NCBI GenBank assembly: GCA_044348005.1 | Contig: JBIKTR010000019.1 | Coordinates: 1-28,108, forward strand | Length of the DNA: 28,108 nucleotides | Direction: 5' to 3' | Origin: JAJTHC01 sp044348005 | GTDB lineage: Bacteria; Cyanobacteriota; Vampirovibrionia; Vampirovibrionales; JAJTHC01 | Shown here: piece after piece, positions 14,925 through 22,538 of the stretch | Layout: each line of letters starts with the position of its first letter | Position numbering within the stretch: the stretch's first letter is position 1 | The notes under the pieces: generated by a model | Databases searched by the model: none | What the model was told of the DNA's origin: nothing | The model's input: only the letters and a program-made list of their open reading frames with translations | Translations under genes and position numbers: made by a program

Positions 14925-15447
14925 ACGCTTTTTGTTAATTATTGCCCCTGAACAATTTAATGACACTGAACTGGTTGAAACCCGCAAAGCTGTTGAATCG
15001 GCGGGACATTTGGTGCATATTGCTTCTACCCAAACAGGCGAAGCCAAAGGCATGCACGGGATGTTTGAAAATGTTGAAGTGCCTTTGGATCACTGTAGTT
15101 CGCATGACTATGATGTTTTGGTGATTATTGGAGGCTACGGGAGCGTCACTCATTTATGGGAGTCGAGCGTTTTGCATGATTTGGTGAACGCTTTTTATGT
15201 AGAAGGCAAGCTGGTTTCGGCGATTTGTGTGTCTCCTGCTGTTCTAGCCAAAGCGGGTATTTTGGTCGGGAAACAAGCCACAGTGTGGTCGATGCCTGAA
15301 ACCCACGACGCTTTAAAAGCAGGAGGCGCCACCCTTTCTGACAAGCCCGTTGTCGTAGACGGTTCGATTATTACCGCCAACAGTCCTGAAGCCGCCCCCG
15401 CCTTTGGGCAAGCGTTGGTCGATTATTTTGTGGAAGTGGCGATCTAA
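14917..15447 (+). CDS. DJ-1/PfpI-family protein
   Basis: The 176-residue protein has the class I glutamine amidotransferase-like fold of DJ-1/PfpI. The nucleophile elbow is SAICVSPAVLAKAG with Cys104, and the supporting Glu18 is in FNDTELVETR. A conserved VIIGGYGSVTHLW block is near residues 69-81. Family members include stress-response chaperones, glyoxalases and peptidases, and sequence alone does not say which. GAGGAAG lies before ATG 14917, which overlaps the stop of the exported protein gene. It converges on the next minus-strand gene nine bases away. Confidence 0.88.
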   Translation: MSKRFLLIIAPEQFNDTELVETRKAVESAGHLVHIASTQTGEAKGMHGMFENVEVPLDHCSSHDYDVLVIIGGYGSVTHLWESSVLHDLVNAFYVEGKLVSAICVSPAVLAKAGILVGKQATVWSMPETHDALKAGGATLSDKPVVVDGSIITANSPEAAPAFGQALVDYFVEVAI

Positions 15448-15456
15448 TACGGCCCC

Positions 15457-16149
15457 CTAATACAAGTAAATCGGCAAGGCAAAGAGATCGGCATACAGAC
15501 GCAAAATCAAGTTCTGTGTATCCACCAGCGTTTGGGCTTTAAAGAGCTGGATCTGCACGGTGATGCGATTGGGGAAACGATCGGGGTAGGGCTTCAACAG
15601 AGGCATCAACGCCAGCGGAGGCAAGCTCACCAGCATTCGGTCTCCTGTAGCGAGGGCTTCAAGCGGGCGTTCGTAAGCCGTTAGGCGTTGTCGTTGATTG
15701 TTGAGCATCAGGCGTTTGACGTGGGTAATGGCTCCTTTGGTTTCAGGGTACCACACGCCATAATCGGCAAAAATCTGCACCTTAAGCTTGGAGTCTAGCA
15801 CGGCAGGACTCCCCTTCGGATTCACCACCTGCACACGAGGCACCACCACCCACGGATGCGCCCCCCCCACCATACGCCAATGCACAATCGGCTTCCACAC
15901 GGGCGTTTGGCTTGCTTGTAAGTAAAACGCTTGAGACGCGAGACCGTAAAGATCTTCAGGGGTGGGGGTGCTATTGGGGTGTTGGTAAAACCAGTGTTGC
16001 TTGAGATCATCATAGCGCATAGGGGCGAGGGCATCATACACAAAGCCTGATGCTTGCGCGTCGAGCTTGGGCGTCACGGGGGCGGCGAAGGCAGGGGCTA
16101 GCATCGTGAAGAATAGGAGAGCAACAAGCAAGCTTAAGCATTTGAACAT
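15457..16149 (-). CDS. Exported protein of unknown function
   Basis: I do not recognise this 230-residue protein. It has a clear signal peptide (MFKCLSLLVALLFFTMLAPAFA, cleavage after AFA). The mature part is rich in aromatic and beta-forming residues (VHWRMVGGAHPWVVVPRVQVV, KLKVQIFADYGVWYP) and lacks further membrane helices, so it is probably periplasmic. The spacing to its upstream neighbour (the peptidase-fused antitoxin) is 12 bases. The ribosome-binding site is weak. Confidence 0.65.
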   Translation of the reverse strand: MFKCLSLLVALLFFTMLAPAFAAPVTPKLDAQASGFVYDALAPMRYDDLKQHWFYQHPNSTPTPEDLYGLASQAFYLQASQTPVWKPIVHWRMVGGAHPWVVVPRVQVVNPKGSPAVLDSKLKVQIFADYGVWYPETKGAITHVKRLMLNNQRQRLTAYERPLEALATGDRMLVSLPPLALMPLLKPYPDRFPNRITVQIQLFKAQTLVDTQNLILRLYADLFALPIYLY

Positions 16150-16161
16150 GGGTATCTTTCT

Positions 16162-17385
16162 TTAAGTATTCGGTCTTAAGCCTGTTTTAAATGAAGAAAA
16201 CTCTTTAAAAATACGATAGTTCCCTAAGCTATAGCGAACTCGTCCTGCTAAAATAGCAGGATTTATTTGGAGCTTCCCTGCCAAGTTAAGCAATTTATTA
16301 AGTATAGGAGTATCAATTAAATCTTGCAATTCAGTTTCATATTCAGAAGGAATAAACGCTTCTTTTGCGGTTTCATCGGCTTTCTTTTCAATATCAGAAT
16401 GTCCGCCTTTTTTTGTATCGATCGTGATGTCATCCGTAAAAATATCGCCTTGTTTTAAAGCGTCTAAATCATTCACGACATGAGCAAGTTCGTGCATCAA
16501 CGTAAACCACACATTATCTAAACGATCATAACGTAAAGTCAAACCAATAATGGGATGCCCCTTAAAATAAAGCGTTGCTCCGTCTAAATAGGTTCGTTGC
16601 GGATGAGGTAAAACTTCTACAAAAATCCCCCGTTTTTGAAGCAATTCAAAAGCCTGTGTTAAGCCGTCAGGGAAAATAGAAAGTTTGGCAACTTGCTGTA
16701 AAAACAACGTATCAATTCCTTTGTAAGGTGAAACATTTTTTATTTTGTCATTGACAATATCAAGTAAACGAATCATCCATAACTGTAAGGCAATACGATC
16801 CGTCTTCGCCAAAACCCGATTCTCATCATTTTTTCTAGCCAAAGCTCCTTTGGGGATTTGTTCAAATCCTCCTAATTTTGTGATGACCGTATTTAAACCT
16901 ACCGAGACTTCGTCAAAATCAGAAAAATTAAAGTTTAATTTTTTAATGACGTTTTTATATCTGGGAGCTTGACTTAAGAGATAGTCATGCTGGGAGTCTT
17001 CATGGGGCAAGGGTTCTTGAGTTAAGGCTTCAAGGGGGATGTTAAGGTGTTTATGTAAGGCTCGAATCATGGGAATGGTTAACCCACGTTTGTCGTTTAA
17101 GATTTCATTCACTCTAGAAGCACTGCCGATATAAGGAATGAGATCACGTCGGCTCAAGCCACGTTCTTCCATACGGTGTAAGATCCAGTCTTTAACACTG
17201 GGTTGTTTTAACCCATAGCCTTGCTCTTTTTCCCAATCGTCCACTAATTTAGATTGCACTTTTAAAAACTGGGCTTCTACTTGATTTAAGTCATCTCGTT
17301 GAATGAGAAGATAGATTTCACTTAAAGCGACTTCATAATCTTGAGCAGATTCGATGAGTCTAATGAGTGGTGTTTTGTTTTTCAT
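16162..17385 (-). CDS. HigA-like antitoxin fused to an ImmA/IrrE-type zinc peptidase
   Basis: The 407-residue protein joins two known modules. Residues about 1-122 resemble HigA antitoxins partnering HigB: a helical N-terminus (LIRLIESAQDYEVALSEIYL) and a helix-turn-helix (VKDWILHRMEERGLSRRDLI, GSASRVNEILNDKRGLT). Residues about 230-400 match ImmA/IrrE (COG2856) metallopeptidases: MHELAHVVND with HELAH at 298-302 giving two zinc His and the catalytic Glu, and EKKADETAKEAFIP near 333-346 supplying the third ligand region. ImmA cleaves a phage repressor and IrrE cleaves DdrO after stress. Here the peptidase is attached to the antitoxin itself. Start ATG 17385 has GGAG about ten bases upstream; an in-frame start at 17469 lies within the toxin gene and is less likely. 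It overlaps the toxin gene by 26 bases. Confidence 0.85.
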   Translation of the reverse strand: MKNKTPLIRLIESAQDYEVALSEIYLLIQRDDLNQVEAQFLKVQSKLVDDWEKEQGYGLKQPSVKDWILHRMEERGLSRRDLIPYIGSASRVNEILNDKRGLTIPMIRALHKHLNIPLEALTQEPLPHEDSQHDYLLSQAPRYKNVIKKLNFNFSDFDEVSVGLNTVITKLGGFEQIPKGALARKNDENRVLAKTDRIALQLWMIRLLDIVNDKIKNVSPYKGIDTLFLQQVAKLSIFPDGLTQAFELLQKRGIFVEVLPHPQRTYLDGATLYFKGHPIIGLTLRYDRLDNVWFTLMHELAHVVNDLDALKQGDIFTDDITIDTKKGGHSDIEKKADETAKEAFIPSEYETELQDLIDTPILNKLLNLAGKLQINPAILAGRVRYSLGNYRIFKEFSSFKTGLRPNT

Positions 17386-17680
17386 AGTTAAGGGTCTCCA
17401 CGTTGATTTTGTCATAGGCTTTGTGCGTACCAAACCATACAATAAAAACGATTTTGTAAGTGTATTCAATGTCTACGACTAAGCGGTACTGATTGCCTTT
17501 AATGTTAAAGACGGCTCTTTTATTGTTGATAATTGAAACCGAATTAAAGGAACGTTTTACGTCTTGAGAAGAAGTCCAATCGGCTTGTTTGACGTCATAC
17601 TCCCAAGTAGCAAGAGCAACGGACGCTTCAGGGAAGGATTCTGACTTTTCTTTTAAATACTTTTTTGAAATAAGACGCAT
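17360..17680 (-). CDS. higB: HigB-type toxin (mRNA interferase)
   Basis: The 106-residue protein matches the HigB toxin family (RelE-like fold): MRLISKKYL at the start, WEYDVKQADW, SFNSVSIINNKRAVFNIKGN, then YRLVVDIEYTYKIVFIVWFGTHKAYDKINVETL. The GN-YRLVV and FIGTHxxYDKI blocks are the family hallmarks and are complete. HigB cuts translated mRNA. The TTG at 17692 could add four residues, but ATG 17680 fits the family N-terminus. It is the first gene of a toxin-first operon with the peptidase-fused antitoxin, behind its own promoter and operator. Confidence 0.88.
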   Translation of the reverse strand: MRLISKKYLKEKSESFPEASVALATWEYDVKQADWTSSQDVKRSFNSVSIINNKRAVFNIKGNQYRLVVDIEYTYKIVFIVWFGTHKAYDKINVETLNYEKQNTTH

Positions 17681-17710
17681 ACAGTTATCCAAGTAAATCG
17701 TATTATTATT

Positions 17711-17738
17711 AGTATAACATATTTATGAAGAATTGTAA
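17711..17738 (-). promoter_or_regulatory. Promoter of higB and the fused antitoxin
   Basis: On the minus strand, TTACAA (17738-17733) and TATACT (17716-17711) are 16 bases apart, about 30 bases before the toxin start. The -35 box overlaps one of several TGTAA repeats that extend up to the inverted repeat at 17752-17776. Confidence 0.6.
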
Positions 17739-17751
17739 CGCCCCCAAATGT

Positions 17752-17776
17752 AAAATGTAACTTAAGGTTACATTTT
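17752..17776. promoter_or_regulatory. Operator-like inverted repeat between divergent promoters
   Basis: Perfect 10-bp arms AAAATGTAAC and GTTACATTTT flank a 5-base spacer TTAAG. Two more TGTAA half sites lie at about 17734-17738 and 17748-17752, in the same orientation as the left arm. The cluster spans the -35 box of the higB promoter and ends two bases before the -35 box of the plus-strand promoter. Antitoxins of this class usually repress their own operon through such palindromes, so control of both directions is likely. Confidence 0.65.
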
Positions 17777-17778
17777 TA

Positions 17779-17807
17779 TTGACAACATTGAAGATAAAAT
17801 GTTTAAT
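17779..17807 (+). promoter_or_regulatory. Divergent sigma70 promoter for the small-protein transcript
   Basis: A perfect -35 box TTGACA (17779-17784) and TTTAAT (17802-17807) are 17 bases apart. Transcription would start near 17814. It points away from higB and abuts the operator. Confidence 0.62.
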
Positions 17808-17810
17808 TAC

Positions 17811-17855
17811 AGAAGGGTAATGAATCATCAGCCGACAACTCATTACCCTCTTTTT
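17811..17855 (+). terminator. Intrinsic terminator at the very start of the transcript (attenuator or short RNA)
   Basis: Arms GGGTAATGA (17815-17823) and TCATTACCC (17840-17848) form a 9-bp perfect stem, extended to 12 bp with one bulge, followed by TCTTTTTC. On the opposite strand no T run follows, so it works in the plus direction. It sits within the first 40-45 bases of the transcript, either releasing a very short RNA or acting as an attenuator for the downstream small gene. The loop contains GCCGAC, which can pair with GTCGGT at 17931-17936 just before the small gene's ribosome-binding site; this is only six base pairs. Confidence 0.72.
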
Positions 17856-17956
17856 CAAATACCCCTTAAAGGGACATCTAGAATCAACAACTTGATTGTC
17901 TCACAAAAGGATTATTTGGACAAGATATCAGTCGGTCTAAATAAGGAGACACGTTT

Positions 17957-18100
17957 ATGAAAAACGTTCCCGATAAAATGCCTGCCCCTGCAGGAAAAAT
18001 GTGGATTTATCCACGTTATATTCGTAAAAATGGAAAGATTATTTACCCTAGAGGTAAAAAGTGTTTTGCTTTCCTTGTTGATATTAAAAAACAAGGTTAA
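17957..18100 (+). CDS. 47-residue basic protein of unknown function
   Basis: I do not recognise this protein. It reads MKNVPDKMPAPAGKMWIYPR, then a basic stretch with YIRKNGKIIYPRGKK, and ends in FLVDIKKQG. It is Lys-rich with alternating hydrophobic and charged residues and has no membrane helix. The perfect AAGGAG eight bases before ATG 17957 and a strong terminator nine bases after the stop make it a credible gene despite its size. It is read from a promoter divergent to, and probably sharing an operator with, the HigB/peptidase-antitoxin operon. Confidence 0.65.
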   Translation: MKNVPDKMPAPAGKMWIYPRYIRKNGKIIYPRGKKCFAFLVDIKKQG

Positions 18101-18109
18101 TCTCTCGTT

Positions 18110-18140
18110 AAGCAAGCCCCAGTATTGGGGCTTGCTTTTT
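18110..18140 (+). terminator. Intrinsic terminator after the 47-residue gene
   Basis: A perfect 12-bp stem (AAGCAAGCCCCA / TGGGGCTTGCTT) with a GTAT loop runs into TTTTT. Very strong plus-strand terminator. Confidence 0.93.
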
Positions 18141-18209
18141 ATTGACTTCTCATGCGAATCAATTGTTAATGAATTTGATGTATACTAAAGGATATGCACC
18201 CCCCACAAA

Positions 18210-18932
18210 ATGAAAGACCCGCCCATGAACGCCATTGATCTTTTGCACCTGTCGAAACAATACGATCCGAAAAGCCCGCTGGTTTTAAATGATTTGAGCC
18301 TGCACATCCCCCAAGGGCAGTTTGTCGCCATTATGGGCTCTAGTGGGTGTGGTAAATCAACGCTACTCAATCTCATCGGCGCGATGGATACCCCCACAAC
18401 TGGTGAGATCATCGTGGAAGGTAAAGCCCTGCCTTTTTTAAGCGAAGGCGAAAAGGCAGCGTTCCGCAGGAAAACCGTGGGTTATGTGTTTCAATTTTTT
18501 AATTTATTACCCACCTTGACGGTTGCTGAAAATGTTCAACTTCCGCTGGATTTAAACGGCATTCCCCCCAAGCAAGCCAAAGAACGTGTCTTAGATGCCC
18601 TGAAAAGCGTCGGGATTGAAGACTTGGCGTCACAATTTCCGTCTCAACTTTCAGGTGGGCAAATGCAACGCGTCGCCATTGCCAGAGCCACCGTGCATCA
18701 CCCCCCCCTTATTTTGGCAGATGAACCCACTGGCAACCTCGACAGTCAAAACGGCGCGCAAGTGTTGGGCGTGCTGATGCAAAGATGCCGTGAATTGGGG
18801 GCAACCGTGGTCATGGTGACGCACAGCGAAGACGCGGCTCGCTTAGCGGATCGCATCATCCGCATGAAAGACGGCACGATTATTGAAGATCTTGTGTTGC
18901 GTCCCCTTGAAGCAAAGGTTTCTGTGCAATGA
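18210..18932 (+). CDS. ABC transporter ATP-binding protein (LolD/MacB/YbbA type)
   Basis: The 240-residue ATPase drives the adjacent permease. The Walker A motif is GSSGCGKST (43-51), the Q-loop is in VFQFFNLLPTLTVAENVQLP, the signature is LSGGQMQRVAIARA, the Walker B is LILADEPTGNLDS, and the switch His is in MVTHSEDAARLADRI. The FNLLPTLTVAENV and DEPTGNLDS wording is typical of the LolD/MacB/FtsE/YbbA group, which work on membrane-embedded or periplasmic substrates rather than by a transport channel. ATG 18225 is an alternative start closer to family length; neither start has a good ribosome-binding site. The stop overlaps the permease start by four bases. Confidence 0.93.
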   Translation: MKDPPMNAIDLLHLSKQYDPKSPLVLNDLSLHIPQGQFVAIMGSSGCGKSTLLNLIGAMDTPTTGEIIVEGKALPFLSEGEKAAFRRKTVGYVFQFFNLLPTLTVAENVQLPLDLNGIPPKQAKERVLDALKSVGIEDLASQFPSQLSGGQMQRVAIARATVHHPPLILADEPTGNLDSQNGAQVLGVLMQRCRELGATVVMVTHSEDAARLADRIIRMKDGTIIEDLVLRPLEAKVSVQ

Positions 18933-21667
18933 GTGAAGCGTTTTCATCACGTGTTTCCACCCCCAAAACCACTAAGCGTCCCATTTCCTTTCGCGTGCTA
19001 GGCTTAGGCGTGACGAGCTTCTTCCGCTTGCTGGGTCTCTTTTCATGGCATTACTATAAAAAAAGTATCTGGAAGGGGGGGGTGGCTGTTTTAGGCATTG
19101 CCTTAGGCGTTGCCGTGTTATTTAGTATGAATGCCGCGACTTTTTCGGCGTTTGAACAATTTAAACAAGGGGTGAATCAAATTGCGGGAACCACCACCTT
19201 TGAAGTCAAAAGCGAAAATGCCCCCTTGATGAAAGAAGAGGTGTTGCGGCCAATTTACGACACGCTTGAAAAGGCCCCCCAAACCCATTACACGCAAGTT
19301 CACCCTGTCTTAGAACTTCCAGGGTTGTTGCTTAGGCGAAACGAAAAGGGGGTGCTGGCTTCTACAGGGCAAGTCTTAAACATGCTGGGGGTGGATACCT
19401 TTAATGACGCGTCTCATCGTGAAATTGACTGGGTAGAAGAACCCGTCTTTACAGGGCTCAATAGCCCGTTACAAGAAGGCAGTATCGCCATTTCAGATGC
19501 CTTGGCACAACAGTATGCGTTGCATCGGGGTAGTGGCTTTCCCGTACTGTTACAAGAACGCATCGTGACGCTAAAGGTGATCGGCATTTTCAAGGTATCT
19601 GGACGCAACCAAGCCCTGCGAAATGTAGGCTTTAGCGATATTAGCGTCCTGCAAGATCTCAGCCATACCACAGGCTTGCTCAGTCGAATTGAGCTGGATT
19701 TTAGCACCTTAAAAGCCGACGAACAAAACCGCTTGAAATCGTCCCTAGAAGCCGTTATTCCCCACGATCTTAACATTCGTACGCCTCAAGAACGCAGTGC
19801 CAACTTGGGGGAAATGGTCAAAGCCTATCAAGTTAATTTGATGGCATTAAGCTTTATTACCTTGATTGTGGCGGCGTTTCTGATTTACAACACCTTGAGC
19901 ATGGCCGTTTTACAGCGTCGGCAAGAAATAGGGACCTATCGTTTGCTCGGCTTAAGTGCTAAGACGTTGTCTATTTTTATTCAGCTAGAAGCCTTATGCC
20001 TGGGGGGCATGGGAAGCTTAATCGGACTTTTGTTGGGCAGCCAAGTGTTACCGATGGTGGGCCAAGCGGTGTCTCAAACCCTTCAAAATGTATACACAGG
20101 GCAAGCCACTGCCACCTTTACTCCCCCCGATTGGTTGCCTTGGGTATGTGTATTGGTGGGGTTATTTACCTCGTTTATTGGGGCGTATTTCCCTGTGCAA
20201 GAAGCCTTGCAAATTCAGCCCATCGATTGTATTCGCCCGCTGAGCGAATCGGCCAATCAAGCAGGGAGACGAAACAAGCTGGCTAAAATGGGCGTCCTTT
20301 TACTGATTCTAGCCTTGGGCTTTTCGTTATTACCGCCTTTGTATCACTTACCACTGGGGGGATACCTCGCCGCGTTTTGCATTTTGGCGGGGGGAACCTT
20401 ACTGACCCCGATTTTATTAAGCTACGTGTTATGGGCACTGCAACAGTGGTCTTCCACCATTCACCTACCGATTTGGGCAAGGTTGTGCATTTCTCTACTG
20501 CAAGGGGGCATGCACCGATCCGCTGTTGCGGTGGCCAGCCTTTTGGTGGCGCTGGCCTTAAGTATTAGCCTTACCACGCTGATTGGGAGCTTTCGTCATA
20601 GTGTGGAAGACTGGATTCATCAAAGTTTACGGGCCGATATTTTTATTCAGCCCCAAAGTGCCACCAGTAATCGCAGTGTCGGGTTGCTTTCTTTCCACAC
20701 GGTGCAAGCCCTTCGTCAAGATCCAGCCATTGAAGCGGGAGACCCCTTCTTAGAACAGGCCTTTACGTACCAAGGCCAACCCTTTTACTTAGGTGCTGCA
20801 AACCTCGACACCTTTGCTCGTTATGCGAGTTTGACCTTTACCCATGGCCAAGCCTCTTCAGAAGTGCTTCAACAAACGTGGCGGGAAAGTCGTCCGCTTA
20901 ACGTGCACAGAAAAGAGCCGTTTCCCACCATTATTAGTGAACCCTTTTCCACCAAACATCAGCTAAAAAAAGGCGATACCTTTACGCTTAACATGCCCAA
21001 AGGGCCCCTGCATTTGAAGGTACAGGGGGTGTATTATGATTATGCGTCGAGTTTAGGTTATGCCATTATTCATCGAGGCGTCTACCAAGCCTTTGGTGGC
21101 ACTCAAGCGGACGCTTCAACAAGCTTAGCGCTTTATTTAAAACCCAATGAAGACCCTGAACGTGTGATTCAACGCCTTGAAAAAAAAGTCCCCCAAGGGG
21201 TGATTCTGGCGATGCGTTCCAATAAAGCCTTACGCGAAGAAGTGTTAGGTATTTTTGACAAAACGTTTGCCATTACCTATTTAATGCAAGGGGTGGCTCT
21301 GTTAATTTCGATTTTAACGGTGTTACATGCGCTGACGGCCTTAATTTTAGATGGCAAACGCATTTACGCTACGCTAGATTACTTAGGCATGAGCCAAGCC
21401 TTGCGCTTGCGTTTAGTGATGAACCAAGGGGTTTTGCTTTCCCTGCTGGGGTATGGCATGGCCTTTGTGTTTGGCATGATGCTGGCAAGCGTCTTGATTT
21501 ATGTATTGAATGCCCAATCTTTTGGCTGGAGCGTTCCGATGCAAACACCTTGGGCGTTTTTAGGCACCAACATTCTGTGGGTACTCGGGGCTGGGGTTTT
21601 TGCGAGTCTTGTACCCATGTGGTTTTTACGTCAGCAGGTGTCTACCTCTACATTACGCTACGAATAA
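18929..21667 (+). CDS. Large ABC permease with two FtsX-type domains
   Basis: The 912-residue protein has a first helix near residues 49-68 (GVAVLGIALGVAVLFSMNAA) and a long external domain. A first FtsX core with three helices follows at about 305-430, containing AFLIYNTLSMAVLQRRQEIG and the coupling block YRLLGLSAKT. Further helices and a second external domain (about 530-770) lead to a second core (about 785-905) ending in FLRQQVSTSTLRYE. This duplicated layout is that of YbbP-like and related exporters, which with a YbbA-type ATPase move lipids, lipoproteins or toxic peptides. The exact substrate cannot be read from sequence. The ATG overlaps the ATPase stop, a tight operon. A mobile repeat end begins one base after its stop codon. 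Confidence 0.88.
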   Translation: MSEAFSSRVSTPKTTKRPISFRVLGLGVTSFFRLLGLFSWHYYKKSIWKGGVAVLGIALGVAVLFSMNAATFSAFEQFKQGVNQIAGTTTFEVKSENAPLMKEEVLRPIYDTLEKAPQTHYTQVHPVLELPGLLLRRNEKGVLASTGQVLNMLGVDTFNDASHREIDWVEEPVFTGLNSPLQEGSIAISDALAQQYALHRGSGFPVLLQERIVTLKVIGIFKVSGRNQALRNVGFSDISVLQDLSHTTGLLSRIELDFSTLKADEQNRLKSSLEAVIPHDLNIRTPQERSANLGEMVKAYQVNLMALSFITLIVAAFLIYNTLSMAVLQRRQEIGTYRLLGLSAKTLSIFIQLEALCLGGMGSLIGLLLGSQVLPMVGQAVSQTLQNVYTGQATATFTPPDWLPWVCVLVGLFTSFIGAYFPVQEALQIQPIDCIRPLSESANQAGRRNKLAKMGVLLLILALGFSLLPPLYHLPLGGYLAAFCILAGGTLLTPILLSYVLWALQQWSSTIHLPIWARLCISLLQGGMHRSAVAVASLLVALALSISLTTLIGSFRHSVEDWIHQSLRADIFIQPQSATSNRSVGLLSFHTVQALRQDPAIEAGDPFLEQAFTYQGQPFYLGAANLDTFARYASLTFTHGQASSEVLQQTWRESRPLNVHRKEPFPTIISEPFSTKHQLKKGDTFTLNMPKGPLHLKVQGVYYDYASSLGYAIIHRGVYQAFGGTQADASTSLALYLKPNEDPERVIQRLEKKVPQGVILAMRSNKALREEVLGIFDKTFAITYLMQGVALLISILTVLHALTALILDGKRIYATLDYLGMSQALRLRLVMNQGVLLSLLGYGMAFVFGMMLASVLIYVLNAQSFGWSVPMQTPWAFLGTNILWVLGAGVFASLVPMWFLRQQVSTSTLRYE

Positions 21668-21742
21668 TATAGTTTTTTAAATAATTTCCCATACAGTAGG
21701 CTATAAATGGTATAAGCGCTCAATTTCGCAAGATCGTTTAAT
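21668..21742. repeat. Short hybrid repeat: family B end joined to an inverted family E end
   Basis: Positions 21668-21697 match the left end of the family B element at 25011 (TATAGT, then TTTAAA, TTTCCC and TACAGT in register). Read on the minus strand from 21742, the other side matches the left end of the family E element at 2894 (AATGATACC, ATTAAACGA, and GCG-TATA further in). Both outer ends point outwards, so the 75-bp unit looks like a minimal chimera. It starts immediately after the permease stop codon. Confidence 0.55.
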
Positions 21743-21902
21743 AGGTATCATTCCTTTACGCGGTATCAGATTGTTACAGCCCATGTAACAAATTCGCATA
21801 TGTGGGCTTAAAAATGCCTTTATTTGGATAGATGCCAAAGTACCTGCTCCAACAGGTGGCTTTTTCAACGGCAGAACCAACAGAAACGAGACCACTTTCA
21901 AG

Positions 21903-22154
21903 ATGAACGCGATTGTTGATGACATTCAAGCTTGGTTGAGTTTAGGCTCTAGCTTTTTTAGCCGCCATAACCCCATAGAAGCCGTCCTCGTTCAATTAAA
22001 AGGCACGATTGATTATGTCTTGAATTTTTCTAGCCATCGTAAATTGATGAAATACCGTTCCATGATTTACGTCAAACAGCTCAACAGTATGGAAAGTAAT
22101 TTACTTTCTGGCATGGTGGTGCCTGAAGGCGACAAGCTGGATCGCTATTATTAA
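21903..22154 (+). CDS. Small hypothetical ORF, possibly a remnant
   Basis: I do not recognise this 83-residue product. It starts MNAIVDDIQAWLSLGSSFFS and ends in VVPEGDKLDRYY; it is probably helical. There is no good ribosome-binding site before ATG 21903. The same frame stays open upstream to a stop at 21786 and reads plausibly there (FIWIDAKVPAPTGGFFNGRT), yet has no usable start codon, so the ORF may be the tail of a gene that lost its 5' end near the mobile repeat. The gap 21743-21902 otherwise holds only a weak 5-bp hairpin with a T run (near 21842-21866). Confidence 0.42.
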   Translation: MNAIVDDIQAWLSLGSSFFSRHNPIEAVLVQLKGTIDYVLNFSSHRKLMKYRSMIYVKQLNSMESNLLSGMVVPEGDKLDRYY

Positions 22155-22310
22155 GGCTAAGGTCTACGTAACTTGTGACACGTTGACACGATAAAGAGAA
22201 AGGATGAGATCCAACGGCTTTCGTTTGTTATCATTTTTTAAAAAACGTGATTTTCACATGTTCAATACAGAAACGTATTTAATCAGGTGACTCCACCTTT
22301 ATTTTGCAGG

Positions 22311-22341
22311 AATCCCCAAGCGTTTTAAGCGTTTGGGGATT
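22311..22341 (+). terminator. Probable terminator before the hppA leader
   Basis: Arms AATCCCCAA (22311-22319) and TTGGGGATT (22333-22341) close a 13-base loop. The T run is poor (CTAATTTAG), so it is a moderate candidate. The stretch 22155-22310 upstream holds nothing I can support as a gene; a 28-residue frame at 22204 has no proper ribosome-binding site. Confidence 0.5.
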
Positions 22342-22344
22342 CTA

Positions 22345-22538
22345 ATTTAGAAGACAAAGCCAAAAAGTACTTGCCTTTTCTTTGTGTTTTGGCTTGAATA
22401 GAAAAGGTACTGTTTCGCTGAAGGAAGCCTTTTGGTTTTTAATGTTAAGAACGTTTGGCGGATCTTGCTTGAAGAAAATCTTCGTTTAAACACCTTGTTG
22501 AACCCTTTAATAACAGAAAGTATAAAGAGACTAAACAC
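22345..22538 (+). promoter_or_regulatory. Structured leader of hppA
   Basis: About 190 bases without a gene precede hppA. AAGCCAAAA (22357-22365) can pair with TTTTGGCTT (22387-22395). Alternatively GTAC plus CCTTTTC (22367-22380, 3-base bulge) can pair with GAAAAGGTAC (22401-22410). The two helices interleave, so they either exclude each other or form a pseudoknot. This is the pattern of a cis-acting RNA, but I cannot match it to a known riboswitch class. Confidence 0.4.

Noticed and set aside
22204..22290. 28-residue frame in the gap before hppA
   Set aside because: The purine-rich stretch touches the ATG, leaving no room for ribosome binding, and the peptide has no recognisable feature.
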